This document shows positions 1 to 9,827 of a stretch of 64,000 nt of DNA, piece by piece (positions within the stretch are counted from its first letter, which is position 1; each line of letters opens with the position of its first letter). Origin of the DNA: an uncultured Paracoccaceae bacterium (GTDB taxonomy: Bacteria > Pseudomonadota > Alphaproteobacteria > Rhodobacterales > Rhodobacteraceae); NCBI GenBank assembly GCA_947499715.1, contig CANMPL010000001.1, forward strand, positions 597,501-661,500. The letters are read 5' to 3'. A program made the position numbers and the translations under genes. The notes under the pieces are model-generated. The model was not told the DNA's origin. It worked only from the letters and a program-made list of their open reading frames with translations, and ran no database searches.

Positions 1-1785
<1,785 letters not shown>

Positions 1786-1872
1786 TCCAGTAGAAGGGAG
1801 ACCTTCGACTGATCTTCAAGATACATACACAACATTAGCCGTACATGGCTTGGAACCTGATGTTCTTTTTTT

Positions 1873-1991
1873 GGTGTGGTGGTCATAGCGTGAGCAAAAC
1901 ACCCGATCCCATCCCGAACTCGGCCGTTAAGTGCCACAGCGCTGATGGTACTGCGTCTTAAGACGTGGGAGAGTAAGTCACTGCCACACCT
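1873..1991 (+). rRNA. 5S ribosomal RNA
   Basis: About 119 nt carrying the 5S hallmark CCCGATCCCATCCCGAACTC at 1902-1921 and complementary ends (GTGTGGTGGTC near the start, CTGCCACACC near the end) that form helix I. It follows the 23S gene after a spacer of about 90 nt, the normal order in a bacterial rrn operon. The boundaries are estimated from the terminal helix. Confidence 0.95.
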
Positions 1992-2036
1992 AATAAAGAA
2001 CATTAGGGTATCTCTCTGACGATGACATAACAAACG

Positions 2037-2059
2037 GCGCCGCTTCTGCGGCGCTTTTT
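2037..2059 (+). terminator. rrn operon intrinsic terminator
   Basis: Perfect 7-bp GC stem GCGCCGC / GCGGCGC with a TTCT loop, followed by five T residues, 45 nt after the 5S gene. It should end the rRNA transcript before the opposite-strand sulfotransferase gene and well before the initiator tRNA. Confidence 0.9.
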
Positions 2060-2086
2060 GCGTTTTAGGGCCAAGTTTTTGGCTTT

Positions 2087-2818
2087 TTAGGTCTCAATCG
2101 CCCAATCAGGGTGACCCAAATCCTCCAAAACCGCGATCACTTGGTCCCGATCTTCGGGGATGAAGCGGTCCAGCAGGTTGTTCGAGTGAATCTTGGCCAA
2201 TGGGATCTCTAAATCCGCAGCGTTGAGGTTCAGAAACGGTGGAATACGTCCGATTTGTCCGTTGAGGATGTCGCTGTAGCTGAAGAAAAGGCAGGGCCCT
2301 TCTGCCTTCTGGCGCACTTGTTCGAAATTGCGCTGCTGCCCGAGGACAAATTTTCGGAAGCGTTGTTCCTCAAAGGCGAGTTTGAGCGGTTCCTTGGCCT
2401 CTGCCGGGCCATTATTGCTGTGCCAGACACCGGATTTGCGGGCCAGTTCCTGCGAAGAGAAGCCGCCGAGCTTGTTTTTTCGCTCCAGGATGATCTTGTA
2501 GACGTCCGGATCGCTCAGAATTGCGTCGCTGGTGTCCCGTTCCTGTCCCGGCCACATCTTGAACCCGACGCAAGAATGTCCGTCGCCGTGGTTTAGGACG
2601 TCATAGGCGAACTGAATGGGCGCGGTGTCGCGCAGTCCGATGTCATGATCAGCCAGAAAATTCGCGCTGAAATCATCTTGGGTCCGCCTGCGATGGAAAA
2701 TTTCTTCGTGAGCGCGCACGTCGGGATGGGATCGCAGGGTCCGCATGACCACTGTTGTGCCGCTCCGCGCGGTTGAGATCAGCACAAAACGGGTTTGTGG
2801 CCTGTTGGTCGACATCAT
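2087..2818 (-). CDS. sulfotransferase family protein
   Basis: A 243-residue protein with the sulfotransferase 5'-phosphosulfate-binding P-loop (TARSGTT, residues 16-22) directly after the first beta strand, and a later SYSDIL segment typical of the 3'-phosphate region. Members transfer sulfate from PAPS to carbohydrates or other hydroxylated acceptors; the substrate here cannot be told. The ATG is preceded by a purine-rich ribosome site (GGGAAGGGA), and a second ATG follows at once. It lies alone and convergent to the rRNA operon, between 5S and the initiator tRNA, a place where related rhodobacteria usually carry no gene. No sulfate-activation or glycan gene is adjacent, although a glycosyltransferase lies 1 kb further on the other strand. 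Confidence 0.85.
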   Translation of the reverse strand: MMSTNRPQTRFVLISTARSGTTVVMRTLRSHPDVRAHEEIFHRRRTQDDFSANFLADHDIGLRDTAPIQFAYDVLNHGDGHSCVGFKMWPGQERDTSDAILSDPDVYKIILERKNKLGGFSSQELARKSGVWHSNNGPAEAKEPLKLAFEEQRFRKFVLGQQRNFEQVRQKAEGPCLFFSYSDILNGQIGRIPPFLNLNAADLEIPLAKIHSNNLLDRFIPEDRDQVIAVLEDLGHPDWAIET

Positions 2819-2927
2819 TTTCCCTTCCCGTTTCTTGGGCGACCATCGGTTTGCAACGTGGGCGTGTCAACAGAGCGGGTCACAGCAAAAAAGGGTGAAA
2901 GAATCACGGATTCAAGACCAGACCCCC

Positions 2928-2956
2928 TTGCAGTCCTGATCCGCTAGGCCTAATTA
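2928..2956 (+). promoter_or_regulatory. sigma70-type promoter for initiator tRNA
   Basis: TTGCAG (2928-2933), a 17-nt spacer, then TAATTA (2951-2956). The predicted start of transcription, about 6-8 nt further, falls only a few bases before the tRNA. The GC-rich bases after the -10 element are in keeping with a stable-RNA promoter. The site matters because the rrn terminator and an opposing gene separate this tRNA from the rRNA promoter. Confidence 0.65.
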
Positions 2957-2968
2957 ACGCGGACTTGG

Positions 2969-3045
<77 letters not shown>

Positions 3046-3050
3046 AGACA

Positions 3051-3072
3051 AACCGCCCTCTGGGGCGGTTTT
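3051..3072 (+). terminator. intrinsic terminator after tRNA-fMet
   Basis: Stem AACCGCCC / GGGCGGTT (8 bp) with loop TCTG and a short T run, 5 nt after the tRNA CCA end. Confidence 0.85.
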
Positions 3073-3131
3073 GTCGTTTCGGGGGCAAGAAATCGCATGT
3101 AAATTTGTCCAGACCTCAATCGGAGTTGTTC

Positions 3132-3830
3132 ATGCGTTACGTCTTCCCACCCAAGGCCATCCCGGCGCTGCCGATTATCGGATCTGATTTGTTCTATCCA
3201 GTTGCACGCATCTTCTGCGTCGGCCGGAATTATGCGGCACATGCCGTCGAGATGGGTGGAGAAGTTGATCGCGAAGCGCCTTGGTATTTTACCAAGTCTT
3301 CTCATGCTTTGGCGCAAAGCGGTAAAACGCTGCCATATCCCCCGGGGACCTCGAATTATCATCACGAGATGGAACTGGTCGTCGCAATTGGTGCGCCGAT
3401 TTTCGAAGTGGATACGAACGACGCCGGGGCTGCGGTGTTTGGTTATGCCTGCGGGTTGGACATGACGCGGCGCGACCGGCAGCAAGACGGCAAGGATCAT
3501 CGTCGCCCATGGGATCTGGGCAAGGATGTCGAAAATGGTGCGGTCATCGCGGGAATCACACCCATTGCTGATGCGGGCCAGTTAAGATCGAAACGCATAT
3601 CGTTAAGCGTGAATGGGGATGTTCGGCAGGACGCGACGCTCGACGATATGGTTTGGAGCGTGCCCGAAATCGTTCGCCATTTATCGCGGTTCTATCATTT
3701 GGGGCCCGGTGACCTGATCATGACGGGCACGCCAGCTGGTGTTGGTCCGGTGCAAGTGGGCGACGACATTGTTGGCAACATTGACGGGCTGGCACCCGTC
3801 ACGCTGACAATCGGCCAAGCAGCGGGATGA
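3132..3830 (+). CDS. fumarylacetoacetate hydrolase family protein (fumarylpyruvate hydrolase-like)
   Basis: A 232-residue FAH-fold hydrolase. It shows the CVGRNYAAHAVEMG segment (about 29-42), metal ligands in HHEMEL (E79, E81) and the GLDMTRRD block (108-115), and TGTPAGVGPV near the C terminus, the pattern of NagK-type fumarylpyruvate/acylpyruvate hydrolases that split a carbon-carbon bond next to a pyruvoyl group in gentisate-type catabolism. The ATG at 3132 has a GGAG site; a longer in-frame TTG start at 3105 is less likely. It is translationally coupled (ATGA) to a glycosyltransferase, an unexpected partner, and no gentisate dioxygenase or isomerase gene is near, so the natural substrate is uncertain. 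Confidence 0.88.
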   Translation: MRYVFPPKAIPALPIIGSDLFYPVARIFCVGRNYAAHAVEMGGEVDREAPWYFTKSSHALAQSGKTLPYPPGTSNYHHEMELVVAIGAPIFEVDTNDAGAAVFGYACGLDMTRRDRQQDGKDHRRPWDLGKDVENGAVIAGITPIADAGQLRSKRISLSVNGDVRQDATLDDMVWSVPEIVRHLSRFYHLGPGDLIMTGTPAGVGPVQVGDDIVGNIDGLAPVTLTIGQAAG

Positions 3831-5038
3831 CGCTGCGCACTGTCATTGTGGTGGCCGATAGCGCCCAGATCGATGGCGGTCTTGGGAAAGTTGCCGTGAC
3901 GTCCGCGATCGCCTTGGCGGACAGGGGGCTGGACGTGATTTACTTTTGCCCGGTCCCAGGCGTTGACCCAGGGCTTGTTCAGGCCGGAGTTCAAGTGATC
4001 TGTCTTGACCAAGTCAGCCCGTCAGCGGATCCTAACCGCATACGCGGATTGTGGCGCGGCATATGGAACAGCGCTGTGGCCGAGGCGCTACGTGCGCTGT
4101 GTGCAGACCATGACCCAAAGACCACGGTTGTTCATTGTCACGGCTATTCAAAGGCGTTGTCGCCGGCCATTGGCCCAATCCTTACGAACGGGCCGCTGCG
4201 CAGTGTCTATACAATGCACGAGTTCTTTTTGGCTTGTCCCAATGGTGGCTTCTTTGACTTTCCACGCGGTCAGATTTGCACGCGCAAGCCGCTTGGCCTG
4301 TCTTGCTTGACGACAAACTGCGATAGCCGTCATGTCGCCCACAAGGTTTGGCGGGTGGCGCGACAGGGTGTGTTGCATGGACCGGGGCGTATGCCGAAGA
4401 AGCTGCGTCATGTGATCACGATTTCTGACACGCAGCGTAACGTGATGTCACCACACCTGTCGCCGATGACCGTAATGCATCATGTTCCGAACCCCGTTGA
4501 TTTGGGTGACGAACCCAGAGTGCGCGCTGAAGACAACGACCTGTTCGTTTTTGTTGGCCGCCTGGAGCCTGACAAGGGTGCGCTTGATTTTGCATTGGCG
4601 GCGAAAGAGGCGGACGTTCCCGCGGTCTTTGTTGGTGCAGGGCGGCAGGAGGCGGCAATTCGTGCTGCACTACCAGAGGCGACGATCACCGGCTGGCTGG
4701 CCCCCACGGAGGTGGCCGCTTGGCTGGCGAAAGCGCGAGCGCTCGTGTTCCCCAGCCTTTGGCAAGAGACATTTGGCCTTGTCGCCTACGAGGCGCTTGG
4801 GCGCGGTGTCCCGGTAATTACAGGCGGGTGGAACGCCGCGCGCGAAGGTGTGGAAACGGGCGTGAACGGTTTGATCTATGATGATCCGGCAGAGTTGGTG
4901 GCTGCAATAGGCCAGATGGATGCGGGGACTGCTGGGCGCATGTCACAGGCTGCATTCGAGCGCAGGGGCGGCTACGGCTTGACGCGCGAAGCACATGCGG
5001 CCCGGCTGGTCGAGGTCTACGCAGCGGTCCTGCAATAA
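3827..5038 (+). CDS. glycosyltransferase family 4 protein
   Basis: A 403-residue GT-B glycosyltransferase. The N-terminal acceptor domain starts with a DGGLGKVAVTSA loop. The C-terminal donor domain has FVGRLEPDKG (around residue 243) and the E-x7-E motif ETFGLVAYE (around 313), where the second glutamate binds the nucleotide-sugar ribose. A histidine-rich acceptor segment (VHCHGYSKAL) is also seen. It probably adds a sugar to a cell-envelope or exopolysaccharide acceptor in the cytoplasm. Its start overlaps the upstream hydrolase stop by 4 nt. No other polysaccharide genes are close, so the product is unknown. Confidence 0.88.
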   Translation: MTLRTVIVVADSAQIDGGLGKVAVTSAIALADRGLDVIYFCPVPGVDPGLVQAGVQVICLDQVSPSADPNRIRGLWRGIWNSAVAEALRALCADHDPKTTVVHCHGYSKALSPAIGPILTNGPLRSVYTMHEFFLACPNGGFFDFPRGQICTRKPLGLSCLTTNCDSRHVAHKVWRVARQGVLHGPGRMPKKLRHVITISDTQRNVMSPHLSPMTVMHHVPNPVDLGDEPRVRAEDNDLFVFVGRLEPDKGALDFALAAKEADVPAVFVGAGRQEAAIRAALPEATITGWLAPTEVAAWLAKARALVFPSLWQETFGLVAYEALGRGVPVITGGWNAAREGVETGVNGLIYDDPAELVAAIGQMDAGTAGRMSQAAFERRGGYGLTREAHAARLVEVYAAVLQ

Positions 5039-5124
5039 CGCACAGTGCCGACGCAGAATAGCGGTCTTCACTCTGTACCGATGCGGGTCTAGGGTGATAC
5101 CAACAGCATTCCAAAGGTCCTTCC

Positions 5125-6051
5125 ATGTCCAGTATCGTGTCGGTCAAGAACCTGCGCAAGGCTTACGCCGGCGGGTTTGAAGCGCTTAAATCCGTCGACC
5201 TTGAAATCGAAGAGGGCGAAATTCTTGCTCTTCTTGGACCCAACGGTGCAGGAAAAACAACTTTGATTTCAACAATTTGCGGCATCACCACTGCGACGTC
5301 GGGCAAGATCGAGGTTGGAGGGCATGACACCGTCACGGATTTTCGAGCTGCACGAAATCTGATTGGCCTCGTCCCGCAGGAAATCAACCTTGAGCCGTTC
5401 GAGACGGTCATCAACACGGTGCGGTTTTCCCGCGGGCTATTCGGTAAGCCGCAAGATGACGCCTATCTGGAAAAGGTGCTGGATCAGCTTTCCCTTAGCG
5501 ACAAGAAAGATGCCAAGATCATGATGCTGTCCGGCGGGATGAAACGCCGGGTGCTGATTGCCAAGGCGCTAAGCCATGAGCCGCGCGTGTTATTTCTGGA
5601 CGAGCCAACCGCTGGCGTTGATGTGGAATTGCGCAAAGACATGTGGGACGTGGTTGCCGGATTGAAGGCCAATGGAGTCACGATCATTTTGACGACCCAT
5701 TACATCGAAGAGGCCGAAGCGATTGCGGACCGGGTTGGTGTGATCAGCAAAGGCGAGATCCTGGTGGTTCAGGACAAAGCCGAGATGATGGCGCAGATGG
5801 GCAAGAAACAATTGCGCGTCGACCTCTCGGAGCCCGTGGGTGAAGTTCCCGCGGCGCTGGCCGGTTATGCGCTTGAGCGCAGTGAAGATGGCCTTTCGCT
5901 GACCTATTCCTACGATACGCGTGGCGAACGCACTGGCATACGCACTTTGCTGAATGATCTGTCAGAAGCTGGGTTGAAGATGGTGGATTTGCAAACACAG
6001 CAAAGCAGTCTGGAAGACATCTTTGTCGGCATGGTGAAGGAAAACGTATGA
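5125..6051 (+). CDS. ABC transporter ATP-binding protein (ABC-2 type exporter)
   Basis: A 308-residue nucleotide-binding subunit. Walker [10 protein letters not shown] lies near residues 38-46, the signature LSGGMKRR near 134, Walker [12 protein letters not shown] near 156, and the switch histidine in TTHYIEEAE near 190. The long C-terminal tail ends in SLEDIF, as in DrrA/NodI-type and YadG-like export ATPases. Its stop overlaps the start of the permease gene by 4 nt, so the two subunits are probably made together. The exported substrate (drug, lipid or polysaccharide) cannot be inferred. Confidence 0.93.
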   Translation: MSSIVSVKNLRKAYAGGFEALKSVDLEIEEGEILALLGPNGAGKTTLISTICGITTATSGKIEVGGHDTVTDFRAARNLIGLVPQEINLEPFETVINTVRFSRGLFGKPQDDAYLEKVLDQLSLSDKKDAKIMMLSGGMKRRVLIAKALSHEPRVLFLDEPTAGVDVELRKDMWDVVAGLKANGVTIILTTHYIEEAEAIADRVGVISKGEILVVQDKAEMMAQMGKKQLRVDLSEPVGEVPAALAGYALERSEDGLSLTYSYDTRGERTGIRTLLNDLSEAGLKMVDLQTQQSSLEDIFVGMVKENV

Positions 6052-6809
6052 ACCTCACGGCGATCAAATCCATCTATAAGTTTGAGATGCAGCGATTTTT
6101 CCGTACGATTACGCAAAGCCTCGTGTCCCCGGTGTTGTCGACCTCGCTGTATTTCGTCGTCTTCGGTGCGGCGATCGGCAGTCGGATCCAAGAGGTCGAG
6201 GGCGTCAGCTATGGCGCGTTCATCGTGCCCGGCCTGATCATGCTAAGCGTGATGACACAGGCGACGTCAAACGCCAGTTTCGGGATCTACTTTCCCAAAT
6301 TCATTGGCACGATCTACGAGCTGTTGTCGGCCCCGGTGAACTTCTTGGAAATTACAATTGGGTACGTGGGGGCGGCCGCCACCAAGGCGCTGTTCATCGG
6401 GCTGATCATTTTGGCGACCGCGTTTATTTTTGTGGATATCCAAATCGCGCATCCGATTGCGATGCTCGCATTTTTGGTAACCACCTGCGTTAGTTTCGCG
6501 CTATTGGGTTTTATCATCGGGATCTGGGCCGGAAACTTTGAACAGTTGCAGCTGATTCCGCTTTTGATCATCACGCCACTCGTGTTTCTGGGTGGGTCGT
6601 TCTATTCGATCACGATGTTGCCGCCGATTTGGCAGTCGATCACGATGTTCAACCCCGTTGTCTATCTGATTTCGGGCTTCCGTTGGGCGTTCTTCGGGAC
6701 GGCGGATGTCAGTATCGGACTGTCGCTTTTTGCGATCTCGCTGTTCATGGCAATCTGTCTGACTGCGATTTGGTGGATTTTCCGCACAGGCTGGCGAATT
6801 CGGCAGTGA
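6048..6809 (+). CDS. ABC-2 type transporter permease
   Basis: A 253-residue integral membrane protein with about six hydrophobic segments and the ABC-2 permease signature regions ([16 protein letters not shown] around residue 62 and [14 protein letters not shown] around 183, followed by the [16 protein letters not shown] block). It pairs with the preceding ATPase and would form a homodimeric channel in the inner membrane. It is closest in kind to YadH/NodJ/DrrB proteins. Confidence 0.93.
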   Translation: MNLTAIKSIYKFEMQRFFRTITQSLVSPVLSTSLYFVVFGAAIGSRIQEVEGVSYGAFIVPGLIMLSVMTQATSNASFGIYFPKFIGTIYELLSAPVNFLEITIGYVGAAATKALFIGLIILATAFIFVDIQIAHPIAMLAFLVTTCVSFALLGFIIGIWAGNFEQLQLIPLLIITPLVFLGGSFYSITMLPPIWQSITMFNPVVYLISGFRWAFFGTADVSIGLSLFAISLFMAICLTAIWWIFRTGWRIRQ

Positions 6810-6840
6810 CGTAGGGGGTCCGCCCTTGTTGCAGGGGCCT

Positions 6841-7656
6841 ATGCAGCCTAAGTCAAACCCCATGAAGCACCTCATCCCGTTTATGAATTCCGAACCGCTG
6901 GTGAACGTGGTCCGCCTACAGGGCGCGATCAGCAACAGCGGCCAAGGTTTGGACGATCCGTCTTTGGCGGGGGTCCTTGAAAAAGCGTTTCGCAAGGGCA
7001 AACCCGCAGCGGTCGCATTGCAAGTCAATTGCCCCGGCGGTAGTCCGGTGCAGTCTTCCTTGATCGCCGCGCGTATCCGGCGACTGTCAGAAGAAAAAGA
7101 AATCCCCGTCTATGCGTTTGTCGAAGATGTTGCCGCCTCTGGTGGCTATTGGCTGGCCTGTGCTGCGGATGAAATTTATGCCGACAGTAGCAGCCTTGTT
7201 GGTTCCATCGGTGTAATCTCTGCGGGATTTGGATTGCAGGACCTGATCGCGCATCACGGCGTTGAACGGCGCGTCCATACAGCTGGCACTTCGAAATCCA
7301 TGCTTGATCCGTTCCAAAAGGAAAAGCCCGCGGATGTGAAGCGCCTGAAAGGGTGGCTGGATCAGTTGCATGTGAACTTCATTGACTATGTGAAGTCGCG
7401 GCGCGGCGCGAAGTTGAGCGACAACAAAGAGATGTTTACTGGCGAAGTCTGGATTGGTCAGAATGCCGTTGCTGAAGGACTGATCGACGGGATCGATCAC
7501 TTGGTGCCGTTCATGAAGGCACGATTTGGCGACAAGGTCCGCCTTCGCCGCTTTGGCCCCAAGCGTAGCTTGTTTCAACGCCTTGGTGCGAGCGTGACCG
7601 CGGCAACCGTCAGCGGGATCGAAGATCGTGCAGCCTTCGCCAGGTTCGGGCTATAA
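6841..7656 (+). CDS. S49 family peptidase (SppA/SohB-like signal peptide peptidase)
   Basis: A serine-lysine protease of about 271 residues. The nucleophile region EDVAASGGYWLACAAD (serine about residue 100) and the general-base region GTSKSMLDPF (lysine about 151) are intact, and LVGSIGVIS follows the nucleophile as in SppA. Family members degrade cleaved signal peptides or act in membrane protein quality control. The ATG at 6841 has AGGGG just upstream; an internal ATG at 6862 (MKHLIPF) is an equally credible start, so the N terminus is uncertain by 7 residues. No clear signal peptide is present, as in short SohB-type proteins. Confidence 0.9.
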   Translation: MQPKSNPMKHLIPFMNSEPLVNVVRLQGAISNSGQGLDDPSLAGVLEKAFRKGKPAAVALQVNCPGGSPVQSSLIAARIRRLSEEKEIPVYAFVEDVAASGGYWLACAADEIYADSSSLVGSIGVISAGFGLQDLIAHHGVERRVHTAGTSKSMLDPFQKEKPADVKRLKGWLDQLHVNFIDYVKSRRGAKLSDNKEMFTGEVWIGQNAVAEGLIDGIDHLVPFMKARFGDKVRLRRFGPKRSLFQRLGASVTAATVSGIEDRAAFARFGL

Positions 7657-7657
7657 C

Positions 7658-7825
7658 GTGCTGATCAAAATCGTCGCCCTCTTCTTGGCATTTATGGCCG
7701 TGCTTGCAATGTTCGGGAAATTCCGTTTTCCGGGACAGGCCCGACTGGCGGCTGCAAAGTGTAAGGGATGCGGACGCTACCGCATCGGCAAAGGGCCCTG
7801 TTCATGCGGGCGAGGTAAGACGTAA
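7658..7825 (+). CDS. small membrane-anchored zinc-ribbon-like protein
   Basis: A 55-residue protein starting at GTG, one base after the S49 peptidase stop; a longer ATG start would overlap that gene. Residues 4-20 are a hydrophobic membrane segment, followed by a basic stretch and a four-cysteine knuckle: C35-x2-C38 and C48-x-C50, with GRYRIG between. This could bind a zinc ion or a cluster on the cytoplasmic side. Its stop overlaps the antiporter start by one base, so it is in the same transcript as its neighbours. The pattern looks like a conserved Rhodobacterales small protein, but I know of no function. Confidence 0.75.
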   Translation: MLIKIVALFLAFMAVLAMFGKFRFPGQARLAAAKCKGCGRYRIGKGPCSCGRGKT

Positions 7826-8766
7826 TGGACTGGCTTTATGTGATCGTTGGTCTTGTGATCCTGCTTTTGGCAGGCGACAGCCTTGTGAAGGGTGCGGTCA
7901 ATATGTCTTTGCGCCTTGGTGTGCCAGCTTTGATCGTGTCGCTGACAATTGTCGCATTCGGCACCTCGGCGCCGGAGCTGCTGATTTCAGTTCAGGCGAT
8001 TCTGGACGGGGTGCCGGGCATCGCCTTGGGTAACGTTGTTGGGTCGAATACGGCCAACGTGTTGCTGGTTCTGGGTATCCCGGCCCTGCTGGCCACCATG
8101 CACACGTCTGAATGCGACACCCGCAAAAGCTATTTGCAGATGATCGCCGCAACGGCCCTGTTTATCGCGCTGGCCTTTTCAGGCGTCTTTACATGGTGGA
8201 GCGGACTGATCCTTTTGACTGCGCTCTTTGCCATGTTGGGCTATGCAATGTTGGAGGTGAAGCGCCATCGCGCTGCCTGCGCCGACGATGAGGAAGAGAT
8301 TGAGGGCGCAGACCCGAACCTAAGCTGGGCCAAGATCGTCATGTTCTTGGTGTTGGGGCTGATCGGCTTGCCATTGGGGGCAAACCTGTTGGTCGAGGGG
8401 TCGACCAACATTGCGCGTGCCTATGGCATCAGTGAGACGGTGATCGGCCTGACATTGGTCGCGATCGGAACCTCGCTACCAGAGCTTGCAACGACTGTGA
8501 TGGCGGCGCTTCGGCGTCAGGCAGATGTCGCATTGGGCAATGTGATCGGGTCGAACATGTTCAACCTGCTTGGCATTATTGGCGTGGCTTCTTTGGTGGG
8601 CCCGATCCCGGTAGATGGCCAATTCCTGCGCTTTGATCTTTGGGTCATGCTGGGCGCGTCACTTCTGTTGATCCCATTTGTCTTTCTGCGGCAGGACATT
8701 ACCCGGATCTGGGGCGTAATCCTCAGCGTGGCCTACGCGACTTATCTCGTCGTGGTGCTCGTCTGA
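7825..8766 (+). CDS. calcium/sodium antiporter (CaCA family, YrbG-like)
   Basis: A 313-residue inner-membrane exchanger with two inverted alpha repeats. Repeat one has FGTSAPELLISVQA (near 44) with VGSNTANVLLVLG; repeat two has IGTSLPELATTVMAA (near 214) with IGSNMFNLLGI. The glutamates in the two GTSxPE motifs are the ion ligands of the family. About ten membrane helices with a short acidic central loop (DDEEEIEGAD) fit the YrbG type. It sits between the zinc-ribbon protein and the SDR, both joined to it by one- to three-base overlaps. Confidence 0.94.
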   Translation: MDWLYVIVGLVILLLAGDSLVKGAVNMSLRLGVPALIVSLTIVAFGTSAPELLISVQAILDGVPGIALGNVVGSNTANVLLVLGIPALLATMHTSECDTRKSYLQMIAATALFIALAFSGVFTWWSGLILLTALFAMLGYAMLEVKRHRAACADDEEEIEGADPNLSWAKIVMFLVLGLIGLPLGANLLVEGSTNIARAYGISETVIGLTLVAIGTSLPELATTVMAALRRQADVALGNVIGSNMFNLLGIIGVASLVGPIPVDGQFLRFDLWVMLGASLLLIPFVFLRQDITRIWGVILSVAYATYLVVVLV

Positions 8767-9545
8767 TGCCTGCGGCGCTGGTTACGGGCGCTGGTGCGCG
8801 TCTGGGGCGCGCTATGGCGCTGTATCTGGGGCAGCGCGGCTTTGATGTGGCCGTGCACTATGCCAGTTCCGAAAAGGGGGCCCTGGAAACGGTCGAGGGG
8901 CTGACGGCAATGGGTCGCCTTGGCGTAGCCTTGCAAGCCGATTTGCTGGACGAGGACGCGACGCAAGCCCTGCTTCCTGCGGCGGCGAAGTCGCTTGGGC
9001 AACCGATTACATGTTTGGTCAACAACGCCTCGATCTTTGAATACGACAATATTGAAACCGCAACGCGGTCGAGTTGGGACCGGCACATGGACAGCAACCT
9101 CCGTGCACCATTTGTGCTGACGCAAGCCTTGGCGGAACAGGCCCCTGATCCTGTCATGGATGACAATGACGAACCTGTTGCACAGGCACTGGTGGTCAAC
9201 ATGCTGGACCAAAGGGTTCACAAGCTGACGCCCGAGTTCATGACCTACACAATCGCCAAGATGGGATTGTGGGCGCTGACCCGAACGGCGGCCCAGGCAC
9301 TCGCCCCTAGGGTGAGAGTGAACGGTATTGGTCCAGGCCCCACGTTAATCGGCGCGCGGCAATCGCAGGCCCATTTCGACCGCCAGCGCAAGGCGACGGT
9401 CCTCAAGCGTGGCGCGGATCCCGCGGGGATCACAGCAGCGCTGGGATACTTTCTGGATGCAAGCGCTGTCACTGGGCAGATGCTTTCGGTAGATGGCGGA
9501 CAACACCTGGCCTGGCAAACCCCAGATGTTCTTGGTGTTGAATGA
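8766..9545 (+). CDS. SDR family oxidoreductase, pteridine-reductase/FolM-like
   Basis: A 259-residue short-chain dehydrogenase. TGAGARLGRAMA (residues 7-18) binds NADP; the R after the glycine-rich loop is typical of pteridine reductases. NNASIFEYD (near 85) and the YTIAK catalytic Tyr/Lys pair (near 160) are intact, and SVDGGQHL ends the fold. Similar proteins reduce dihydrobiopterin, dihydromonapterin or folate; this assignment is by motif only. The true start is the ATG overlapping the antiporter stop (TGATG). A pterin-4a-carbinolamine dehydratase gene lies far away at 61788 and gives only weak contextual support. Confidence 0.85.
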   Translation: MPAALVTGAGARLGRAMALYLGQRGFDVAVHYASSEKGALETVEGLTAMGRLGVALQADLLDEDATQALLPAAAKSLGQPITCLVNNASIFEYDNIETATRSSWDRHMDSNLRAPFVLTQALAEQAPDPVMDDNDEPVAQALVVNMLDQRVHKLTPEFMTYTIAKMGLWALTRTAAQALAPRVRVNGIGPGPTLIGARQSQAHFDRQRKATVLKRGADPAGITAALGYFLDASAVTGQMLSVDGGQHLAWQTPDVLGVE

Positions 9546-9583
9546 CCTAGCGGTAAGTTGTGCACCACGGCTCGAACTGTCAC

Positions 9584-9610
9584 AAATCGTTAACAAAAGA
9601 TTAACGATTT
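9584..9610. promoter_or_regulatory. perfect inverted repeat with CtrA-box geometry
   Basis: Arms AAATCGTTAA (9584-9593) and TTAACGATTT (9601-9610) are exact inverted copies around a 7-nt spacer. The core reads TTAA-N7-TTAAC, the published consensus of the alphaproteobacterial cell-cycle regulator CtrA, and it also fits the T-N11-A dyad bound by LysR regulators. It lies 230 bp before uvrC in a gene-free stretch. It has no T tract and is unlikely to be a terminator. Confidence 0.55.
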
Positions 9611-9666
9611 CAGCAGCTTGAAAATTGACGTATAAAATGTGCATTCAAAACAATAGCTTAAAAAGA

Positions 9667-9683
9667 TGCCTAAAAATTAGGCA
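9667..9683. promoter_or_regulatory. 17-bp palindrome upstream of uvrC
   Basis: TGCCTAA / TTAGGCA, a perfect 7-bp inverted repeat around AAA. It could be an operator or a small hairpin in the uvrC leader. No family is assigned. Confidence 0.4.
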
Positions 9684-9744
9684 ATGCGATGAAACCCCCG
9701 ATAACCAACGGAAAATTGGGCAGGGTCGCAAATTGCCCACGGAG

Positions 9745-9753
9745 TTATCCACA
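9745..9753 (+). promoter_or_regulatory. perfect DnaA box TTATCCACA
   Basis: An exact match to the consensus DnaA binding site, 75 bp before the uvrC start and downstream of the CtrA-like repeat. Only one such exact box was noticed in the window, so this is more likely a regulatory site than a replication origin. Confidence 0.5.
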
Positions 9754-9827
9754 GTTTCGGGGGATACCTTTCATCTTGTTCTGGACCAACTATCGTTGCA
9801 GCAGGATACAGAATCACAGGAGAGGTC

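Noticed and set aside
9546-9827. Replication origin
   Set aside because: Only one exact DnaA box was seen and no AT-rich unwinding array or dnaA/hemE/parA neighbours.
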